This document shows positions 21,486 through 28,551 of a stretch of DNA of 28,551 bases, one piece after another. The notes beneath the pieces are model-generated. The model ran no database searches, was not told the DNA's origin, and worked only from the letters and a program-made list of their open reading frames with translations. The stretch is from Didymodactylos carnosus (Eukaryota; Rotifera; Eurotatoria; Philodinida; Philodinidae): assembly GCA_905250885.1 (NCBI GenBank), contig CAJNOQ010001786.1:1-28551 (forward strand), written 5' to 3'. The number at the start of each line of letters is the position of its first letter. Position 1 is the stretch's first letter. Position numbers and translations under genes: made by a program.

Positions 21486-23998
21486 ATGTGAAATTCACAA
21501 ATAGAAAAAAACGGACAGTTTGAAGATCTAAAATAATAAACACATTAACATTCAAAACAAATTCATGTAAAATATCTTAGAGCATCAGACGCTATAGCAC
21601 TGTATAGAGCGAGTTTTAAGAGCGCTTTTAAAATGCTACACTGAGGAATACTTTCAAAAAGTATTCTTTTTAAACTGATCGAGTGAAACTCGGAGCGGTT
21701 TATTCTTTTTCACTATAAAAATTTCTTTATTTCGTCTAGACCCACTTTCGTCTTCGAGTCAGCCGCGTGTTCTTAGCTATCTCTAATCGTACAGATTTGG
21801 AAAAACATCATTCGAGAGTGATGAGACACTCTCAGCTCTAGATGAGACACTTCAACTCACTTTTTCGATGTAGGTCTTAATTAACGTCTAATCAGCCCCA
21901 AAAATTAAGCATATTTTTAATAACTTTACTATGAGATAATTAATTGTTACGTGACACTTCATATACATTTAGTATGAACAGTGTGAAGTGGTTCATTAAG
22001 TAGTTATATGGTACTTATCAGACTGTACTTCTCTATAGCATGATGCATTTATAGTCTGAAACATCAGTAGCGATAGAATGCATCAAAATGTTTACTACCA
22101 GAGCACTGCAGTGTTCTAACTGTATGTAAGGGATTCAAACAGTATGTAAAGTGTTTCTAAGAAACGTTTCAGTCAGTCGGGTTTTCAGTCTACCGGCAGG
22201 ATAGTTGACACTAGTCTGGAATACTTTTAGCATTCATTCGGCTCGCCGCCGCTCCAGAAGTGTCCCTCTGCAGTCTGTTCTAAAAGTGCTCTTTCTGGAA
22301 AGTGCTCGGCGGAAAAGCAGTGAATTGTATGTAATCTGGCCAGTGACATTGGAAAGCAAGACTCGGCAATCTAATGAAGTAGCGATGGGAGCTTATTGGA
22401 CATACTAGAAAAATAGTAAAGGATAGTCCTCGGTATGCGATAAAAGATAATGAGTAACAAAAGACCAAGATAATGAGAATAGGGCAAAAATTCCTAAACA
22501 CGATGTTCAAGATAAAATACTACTCATATATTTATATTGTACAAAACAGTTTATTACCTGAGTTGTGTACTTAAAAATAAAAGAGAATCTTTGTTTTTTC
22601 TCGTTTCTTCTGCTTTTTATATTGGCTGTTTTGTCATGCCAACTTCAAAGAAAAAATTTTTTTATTATTTTAAAAGATATAATATTTTTTTTCTAAAACT
22701 ACGGCCTACATTTTATAATTAAAAAGAACATTTCTTCAAAATTGTCTAAATATAGTCTATATTTATTTTCTTCTGTCTCTCTTTTGAAATTAAGCACTAG
22801 AATACATCCTCAAACACGCCTCTCTTTCGTCAACATATTACAATAGACAAACTGGCTTTTTAATGTAATAACTATTGTCCAATGAACAAAAAATATACTA
22901 TACTTTTAAAGAAAAGAGCATCTTAAAATAGGTGGGTAGGGTAGAATTACACTGTCTCATTTCACGGAATCCCTTATCCTAACCTATCCCATCTCATGCG
23001 ATATTCGCGAGACAATTCAACTCATCGTTATTACGTAACGTTTGAGTAACAGATAAATCAAATCAAATAACATCCGCTATCCCTCCCTTCCCATAATAGA
23101 AGCCCTCCCATATTAGAAGCCTGGAATATTATTGATCTGAGTATAAAAGTGTTTTTTGTTGTTCTATCAAAACAAGTGAAACAACATAGCTTAAATAAAT
23201 GGTTTAATATTGAAATTCGAAGTGGTAGATTCTATACTGGTTCATTATTCTCTTAATAATGAACCAGTAAAATGACGATAATAAAAAATTGCATTCTTCG
23301 TGTTTAACTTAGTTTTTGTTTTTCAACAAACGACGAGTTTTTCAGCGTATTTAAGTTCTTTAATAAATGCATTCTTCAAAAGAGCAGAAAATAAATTTTT
23401 CTTTTAAATTCTTCAAAGAATTAAGTTTAGAAAGAAAAAGAAAATAACGTACGTCAGTCTCAAGCATTTTTTGTCTTTGCTAAGTCTAAAATATATATAG
23501 AACATACTATTTCCTCCGCAGACACTTGGAATTAGTTAACCTGTCTATATCCACAAGAATGTGAACACTTCAAGATTATATTTGTCCTTGATAATCGTAC
23601 GTGAAACTGATTGAACCGGTGTCGCGTTCATTTAGAAACATAGAGTGGTCAACCGATTCGAGTGTTGTCAAGGACAATACTTATTTTGGATAGAGGAAAA
23701 TAGACTACATTTCAGCAATACGATTAAAAATACGAGACTCAATTCAGAATATCATTAAAAGCAACGTTGAACAAGTAAAGATTGAAATTATCGTCTGTAT
23801 CTGTTTAAATTGACGCAGAATTGTTAAAAGAAATGAAAAAGAATTGAAGAATAGCAAGCAGCTAATAAAAATTATTTATCTTGAAAACGCATATAACAGC
23901 CATATAAGGCACGTCTCGTACTTAAAAATGCATCTCTAAAAACATTTTAAACACATCGGATACAAGAAATACGTGTTGAAGGGGGAAGTAAAATCTAG
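21486..23998. other. Gene-poor stretch with small hairpins
   Basis: No gene was recognised. Hairpins lie at 21646-21666 (arms GAATACTTT/AAAGTATTC, 3-nt loop) and 23235-23269 (listed separately). A short inverted pair with TTGTCCTTGA near 23582 and TCAAGGACAA near 23668 encloses about 75 bp. A 67-codon frame at 22205-22408 is less AT-rich but matches nothing known. Confidence 0.45.
23235..23269. repeat. Perfect 15-bp stem hairpin
   Basis: TACTGGTTCATTATT and AATAATGAACCAGTA are exact reverse complements with a 5-nt loop (CTCTT). No T-run follows on either side. Its function is unknown. Confidence 0.85.
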
Positions 23999-24373
23999 AA
24001 TTTAAAATTTCCTTAGGAAGAATTAAAATCTCAATTTCTCCTAAATAATAGTTAGAGAAAATTAAAAAGTTCTCCTAGAACAAAATAAAATATTAATTTT
24101 TTCTATAGTGGAAATTCAAATTTTCTTTTCTTCAACAGCATCATAACAACTTCTTTCATCATAGCAACACCAAATTCTTTATCATCAAAAAGTAGCAAAA
24201 TAGCACATATTTTGTACAAAATGGTTAAACACAGAACAATATCTAGCTAAGCACTTAAGCAACACTTTCTTTAATTTCGATGACATTTGTTACCGCAATG
24301 AACTTTTGCTGTCCAACAGGGATATTTCTTCGTAGCATCATTCCCGTTACATCTGCACGCTTCTATAGGTAAC

Positions 24374-25396
24374 ATGATTGACTTGGTGGAAAAACATGAA
24401 TTCGATTTAGACGAAATGGAGGTGCCGTTCGAGAGTAAACACCTTCCATTTGTCCCCGGTCAGTTGAAGATTCACAAAGTTGACAAGTAAATGAGAATAA
24501 TAGTATCTATGAGATATACAATTGGATCGAATATGGCCGAATACATAACAAACACCATAAAGCCGTTATTCGATAATCTTCGTTTTACAGTAAACACACA
24601 AGATCTGATCAATAAGTTGTACAACCTCAAAGTGAAGAAAAGTCGTCGACTAGCAGGTTTAGATGTAAGCGATCTGTTTACATCAGTAGATGGAAAAAAA
24701 GTTTTGTTAGATAACGATGAAGCGTGGAAGAGTAGAACTGGTTTAAATAAAGAAAGTTTGATCAGGTTAGTTAAATTTAGTAACGAGAATGTAATTTTTC
24801 AGTTTGGGAATAATTTTGATCTAAGCTGTTGTTTATTATTGATGATGTAACAAACAAAGAACAAAAATAAAAATGAATAACAGTAAACGAAATGAGACAC
24901 TATTTAAGACGTAAAGTACTAGCGGATCTTTATGATCCATGTTGTACACTGAGAATAAATATCGTGAATAACATATACAGCAATGGGCCTATGATGGAGT
25001 AACAAACAGAGAGAAAACTTAAAATGATTATTACGGGAATAATTTTTACACACAAGTAAAAGGCTTGACAATGGGCTCTTCAATTTCGCCATTGTTAGTT
25101 GATATAGCATTGAAGGAGTTCATACATCATAACTGGGATTATCAGAATGTTAGAGGGGGGGATTATCCATATGTTAGATTAGTACGGTATATTGATGATA
25201 GTCTGTTAATCTCCGAAATGAATACGTGAAAAATAAATGAGCTGGTAGATGAGTTGCACAGCAAAAGCAATCTACAGTTCCCATATGAATACGAAGTTGA
25301 GCAGCAGGTAGCATTTTTAGACGTTACCGTTTGTATTAATCAGTCCCGCGAAACAATAGAAACAAGTTGGTTTAGAAAACCGATACCTGTTTAAAA
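24374..25396 (+). pseudogene. Penelope-like reverse transcriptase, broken
   Basis: Fragments of one RT are spread over two frames. Frame 1 has LPFVPGQLKIHK (the Penelope-like P-K-I-H-K region), a TAA at 24488, then RIIVSMR, and motif A as LDVSDLFT with its Asp codon at 24662. An insert of about 229 bp follows. Frame 2 then has YTQVKGLTMGSSISP (25047-25091; the Q-G-MGS-SP block of motif B), the catalytic box R-Y-I-D-D (25185-25199), and AFLDVTV near 25310. Further stops are at 25228 and 25393. The catalytic aspartates are kept, but the frame is not. The YIDD box and the GxxMGSxxSP block separate this from LTR, LINE and retron enzymes. Confidence 0.8.
24818..25046. repeat. 229-bp insertion flanked by a 12-bp direct repeat
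   Basis: GGGAATAATTTT occurs at 24806-24817 and again at 25035-25046, and the RT coding signal stops at the first copy and resumes in another frame after the second. This looks like an insertion with target duplication, or a tandem-type duplication. Within it, GATGATGTAACAAACAAAG (near 24840) is echoed by GATGGAGTAACAAACAGAG (near 24995), so the insert is itself partly duplicated. Confidence 0.6.
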
Positions 25397-25637
25397 AGTA
25401 TTGGATTTCGGGTCAGCTCATAGTTATCCAATGAAGCAAAATATAATTACGAACATGCCAAAACTAATTAAAATGTGTAAGAACAAAAAAAAATCTGCTA
25501 ACACCCGAGTGTATGCTCATAAATAGTGGATATCCAAAAAGAGTTATCACGAAAATTGTTTATACAGCCAACAGGGCGAAAACAGCAGTCATGCATGAGC
25601 GGCGTGAAAATAAAGCAGAGCCTAAGATGAAAACGTG

Positions 25638-25727
25638 GTGTATGATATATCTTGCGACTGTGGAGATATTTATGTGGGCGAGGCTTGTTCATTTGAAAGA
25701 CGAGTGGACGAACATGTTCGAAACTAA
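25638..25727 (+). pseudogene. GIY-YIG endonuclease remnant of the Penelope-like element
   Basis: The reading frame gives VYDISCDCGDIYVGEA, then an Arg-Arg and a V-D-E-H-V. This matches the start of the Penelope GIY-YIG domain: V-Y-x-I-x-C-x-C-G-x-x-Y-I-G-E, then the catalytic Arg and E-H. The frame ends at a TAA at 25725. Upstream, the linker (I-N-S-G-Y-P at 25519-25536) lies in a different frame, so at least two frameshifts separate RT and nuclease. Later parts of the domain are faint in other frames around 25740-25800. In life, this nuclease would nick target DNA to prime reverse transcription. Confidence 0.75.
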
Positions 25728-26167
25728 AATATAGCGATGTTGAAGCATCCGAACTAGCCCACATTAGGAGAACGGATTCGGCTATGTGATTCATGCCAAT
25801 CAGAGTGTCATATTGTAGAGTAAATCAAGGGTTATTTTTCTATTTCAAATACAAGTTCGATCCTCGTTCCCATATGGAGAAAAAAGTACTTAAAACATCA
25901 GTGATATCGTTTTTAGGTGCAGAATAAGAAAAAAAAAACAGGATTTTGTTTTTCGTTTTCTGACCAAGTTAACCCCTTCCTTTAAAGAACAAAGTTCAAA
26001 AGTCTCGGTTTTCGCTAGATAGATTCCAAGAGACCCTCTGATACTCTCTGAAGATCTTACAAATATGTTCTTTAGATTCAGCATCAATTTTTACCTATTT
26101 CGTGTTAGTTTCATTGATTTTGAATGGGAATTAAAAAATCTACTCAAAAATGACTTGCCCCATTTGT

Positions 26168-26277
26168 CTCTCTAAAAAAAATGGTATATAGTTTTTACGA
26201 AACCATAAAAAGGTATATAGATGGTGACAAAAGTTTAAACCCTTTTTAGGTTCGGTAGAGTACCTTTTTTTAGAGAG
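26168..26277. repeat. Short inverted-repeat element (~110 bp)
   Basis: CTCTCTAAAAAAAATGGTA (26168-26186) pairs with TACCTTTTTTTAGAGAG (26261-26277), apart from a 2-nt gap. GGTATATAG occurs twice inside. This is either a tiny MITE or a chance A-rich inverted repeat; no target duplication is clear. Confidence 0.45.
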
Positions 26278-26484
26278 TACGGTCACAGAGAAAGCGAATT
26301 TTCTCTTGAACGATAACGAATTTTGAACAAAGGCGAACGTACTTTTGTTAAACGCTTCAGGGTGGTTCTAATGGCGGATGCGCAAACCTGCACTGGTAAG
26401 ACTAAAAAGGCAATATTCTTATCCAGTTCGATTTGCTCTATCGAATAATGTATAAATAAGCTAAAAATAAAATAGTGTAAATCA

Positions 26485-26514
26485 CTGATGAAGATTTAAC
26501 TCGTGAATCGAAAC
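26485..26514 (+). ncRNA. Hammerhead-ribozyme-like core, probably degenerate
   Basis: CTGATGA (26485-26491) is followed by one A, a 4-bp stem GATT/AATC with a 9-nt loop, then GAAAC (26510-26514). This matches the conserved CUGAUGA / stem II / GAAA layout of hammerhead ribozymes, which are known in Penelope-like elements, here with one extra A before stem II. The unit is flanked by AAAAATAAAATAGT at 26463-26476 and 26520-26533, and the second copy runs into GTC, a typical cleavage triplet. Good stems I and III were not found, so activity is doubtful. Confidence 0.45.
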
Positions 26515-27116
26515 GCTTGAAAAATAAAATAGTCATTACGAAGCAAAAGTGTTAAAACGATTTTACAAATTTTAGCTAACTTCGTGTTAAATTCAATAAA
26601 TTATCATTAAAATAAAAAAGCTCAACATGTTCGTCAAGGACATTTAAAATTTCCCTATAGAAGAAAGTAGTATTTTATTCTGTCGTAGGAGAACTTTTCA
26701 ATTTCTCCTGGCTATTATCTAGAAGAAATTGAGATTTTATTTTTCTTTATGAGGATTTTAAATTTTCCTGCAACGTAAAAATATTTTCTGACAGTCCACA
26801 GAAAATCTTCTTATTGAAGACTACTATATTTTTTAGTATATAACATTCACATTTCGCAATCGCCCTTTTTATCACCCATAGTCATTTTAAAAACTGAAAA
26901 ACTTCATGAAAAAAAACACATTTATTTTCGTTGTGCCAGAGAAGCTAAAGCCTTTATCTACGACAGATGCAAAAAATATTTTTTTACAGTGTATAGAGCG
27001 TTTTTTCTAGGTAAAGAATATAATAAGAAAATTTTCTATTTCAACGAGATGTTCAAGCATCGTATAGATAAGAACATCATAAAGAATCCCAAGCAAAAAA
27101 TCGTATATGAAAATAT

Positions 27117-27239
27117 CTAGATATTTTATTGTGGTATTGGGCAGTACCATGCCCAATATATCTAGATAACCCAATAAAGTGACTCCTGTACCTAGATATT
27201 TCATAGTAGGATTGCCCAATACCACAACAAAATATCTAG
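27117..27239. repeat. Near-perfect inverted repeat in a CTAG-rich cluster
   Basis: The 27-nt arm 27117-27143 is the reverse complement of 27213-27239 with one mismatch. The shared core is GTGGTATTGGGCA, with CTAGATATTTT at the end. The spacer is 69 bp. Around it (27110-27425) ATCTAGRTA-, TACCTAG- and CCCAATA-type words recur on both strands. The 121-codon minus-strand frame over 27007-27372 is a by-product of this repeat and is not called a gene. Confidence 0.8.
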
Positions 27240-27575
27240 GTACTTCATAAGATATCTTACTTGGACATGTAGTAAATCTGATATCCAGGATCGGGTAAAA
27301 TATTGGATTATTTAGATATGTCGACCACTTTACTGAGTTAACTAGCTTGGATTGTTCAATACTCAATACCATCTTTTTACTTGTATCTAGGTATATCGGG
27401 TATTGGATTGGGTTACCTAGGATTCTCTAATTGCCACTAAATAACTATATGATAGTGATCTTTATTACAAGATATGCTAAAGAGGACATAAATCTTTATA
27501 TATTATGTAATAACCCACCAATCTTTTCATCTCAAATATGATGCTGAAGTAGTAGGACTTCAAATAAATTGCCAG

Positions 27576-27642
27576 TGGGGGACGAAATATGTCTCCCATG
27601 GGCGATTTATTTACTGGGGGACAAAATGGTCGAATGGGGGAC
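27576..27642. repeat. Cluster of TGGGGGAC motifs
   Basis: TGGGGGAC occurs at 27576-27583, 27615-27622 and 27635-27642, with the near-inverse GTCTCCCA at 27591-27598. Each forward copy is followed by an A/T-rich word such as GAAATAT, AAAATGG or ATATGAG. G5 runs are rare in this AT-rich window. They could be nested transposon ends. Confidence 0.6.
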
Positions 27643-27877
27643 ATATGAGAACTCTGATCACATACGAAGTAAATTCTATCTAGTCTTCTTGTGCAATCAA
27701 CATATTAAAAAGCATAATGTCCGCTGATAGTGTCGTTATCATTGGACAATTGAAAGTATGCAAAAATTTGCTAAAAGGAACTTAAAGAGCGTAAAAGGTC
27801 AGAATACATCCTGAATGGTAGCTCACAATTCCTTCGTTTCGTTGTTCCAGGAGATTTTTCTCTATTTCACTACAACA

Positions 27878-28172
27878 CATATGGTCAAAATGACCTCGTG
27901 AGAAGGGTAAAGTAAAGCTTTAAAGTATAAAAATCAGATTGTCTATATAAAAAAAGGGTTATCACAAAGTTTTGGTTAACCCTTGAAGATGTTAATTTTG
28001 GAATAATTACAGGTGGCGTCACTATAATGGCGTAACTTGTAATTACTTTTCGCATAAATTACATCAGGAGTTAACCGAAACTTTGTGATAACCTTTTCTT
28101 TATAAAGACAATCTGATTTTACACTTTAAAGGTTTACTTTTACCTTTCTAACGATACCATTTTGGCCATATG
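27878..28172. mobile_element. Nearly complete palindromic foldback element
   Basis: Arm 27878-28018 folds on 28030-28172 with an 11-nt loop. Identity is high by eye, with exact blocks such as GGTTATCACAAAGTTT, AATCAGATTGTCT and CATATGG. No coding capacity. The outer ends are CATATGG/CCATATG. This is a strong cruciform or hairpin-RNA former and a likely foldback MITE; no clear target duplication was found. Confidence 0.85.
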
Positions 28173-28321
28173 AAATAAAGGTTGCGGTCGGCTCTTTTCG
28201 TCTGTCAGTCCAGGAGAGCCATATACGGTTATAACTCGAATAATTTAGTTCAGAAAAAGCACTCGTGGATAACTTATTTTAGATGCTGACAAGTTTTATT
28301 TTATTTTTCTAGATCAGTGTG

Positions 28322-28356
28322 CTATTGAATGGTTATATTATATAATCATTCAATAA
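28322..28356. repeat. Small AT-rich hairpin
   Basis: TATTGAATGGTTATAT pairs with ATATAATCATTCAATA with one G-T pair and almost no loop. It is near the right edge of the window, and its role is unknown. Confidence 0.6.
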
Positions 28357-28551
28357 CAATGCCGTTGTTTTTGGGTACTTCCATTTAGGTCCGCCCAGTT
28401 TATACATGACCTAAGAGCCGGAAAAAATTCAAGACTTTTCCCGTGTAGAGCATAAAAAGTCACATAGAAATCCATATTTGTTCACTAAAAAAGTCACAGT
28501 CTATATGCCTTTTCAAGGATGTCAAGTTTCGGCCCTCCTTCTAATAAAGCA

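Larger units (their letters stand above)
23999..26770 (+). mobile_element. Penelope-like retroelement remnant framed by inverted repeats
   Basis: The unit of about 2.77 kb has arms at 23999-24121 and 26643-26770. The arms are inverted copies sharing ATTTAAAATTTCC, ATCTCAATTTCT, ATAATAG and AAGTTCTCCTA. Inside, in order, lie a Penelope-type reverse transcriptase (24374-25396), a linker, a GIY-YIG nuclease remnant (25638-25727), a hammerhead-like core (26485-26514) and non-coding DNA. Penelope-like elements are known to carry terminal repeats in direct or inverted orientation, an RT, sometimes a GIY-YIG domain, and hammerhead motifs. The copy is dead, with several stops, frameshifts and an insertion. 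Whether the inverted arms belong to the retroelement or to a separate foldback family (see 8655-9330) is open. Confidence 0.65.

Noticed and set aside
25845-25880. B-box-like AGTTCGATCCTCG near the end of the GIY-YIG remnant
   Set aside because: No A box or cloverleaf upstream; it lies in decayed retroelement sequence.
27007-27372. 121-codon minus-strand frame
   Set aside because: It overlaps the CTAG-rich inverted repeats. Its internal near-repeats (NPTMKYLG / NTTIKYLD) come from those repeats, and no domain is visible.

Overview
The window reads as nuclear DNA of a small-intron, AT-rich animal. Protein-coding genes are split by GT-AG introns, most of them 58-77 bp. The genes found are metazoan families: a two-NHR Neuralized E3 ligase, an SLC29 nucleoside transporter and a Golgi-type glycosyltransferase. 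A decayed Penelope-like retroelement lies nearby. Tiny introns, high AT content and such an element would suit a bdelloid rotifer such as Rotaria, but this is an inference from style; no marker here proves the clade.

Layout. 1-2753 is gene-poor. 2754-4510 (+) is a four-exon Neuralized-like gene (NHR-NHR-RING, 447 aa). 4640-5924 is a patchwork of repeats: an inverted pair, a hairpin, a short hAT-like element, and a copy of a repeat also found at 1861-2002. 5925-14184 has no recognisable gene. It holds an inverted-repeat element at 8655-9330 and many microsatellites. 14185-17873 (+) is a 13-exon equilibrative nucleoside transporter of 413 aa, whose frame closes exactly across all 12 predicted introns; two introns are greatly enlarged. 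18653-19104 is a foldback repeat. 19455-20537 (-) is a single-exon type II membrane glycosyltransferase. 21201-21485 (-) may encode a small secreted Cys-containing protein. 23999-26770 is a unit bounded by inverted repeats that contains a broken Penelope-like reverse transcriptase, a GIY-YIG endonuclease remnant and a hammerhead-ribozyme-like core. The right end (26771-28551) carries several palindromic repeats, including a nearly complete 295-bp palindrome.

The three main genes do not form an operon or a pathway. The most unusual theme is a degenerate unit of about 25 nt (TTCCYTAGGRARAAYTRRAATC-like). It builds the arms of two separate inverted-repeat structures, one empty (8655-9330) and one enclosing the Penelope-like retroelement (23999-26770). 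This suggests an undescribed foldback-type repeat family, or an unusual terminal organisation of the retroelement. Gene structures were built by reading frames and splice signals by eye, without transcript data. Identities quoted are eye estimates unless a count is given.
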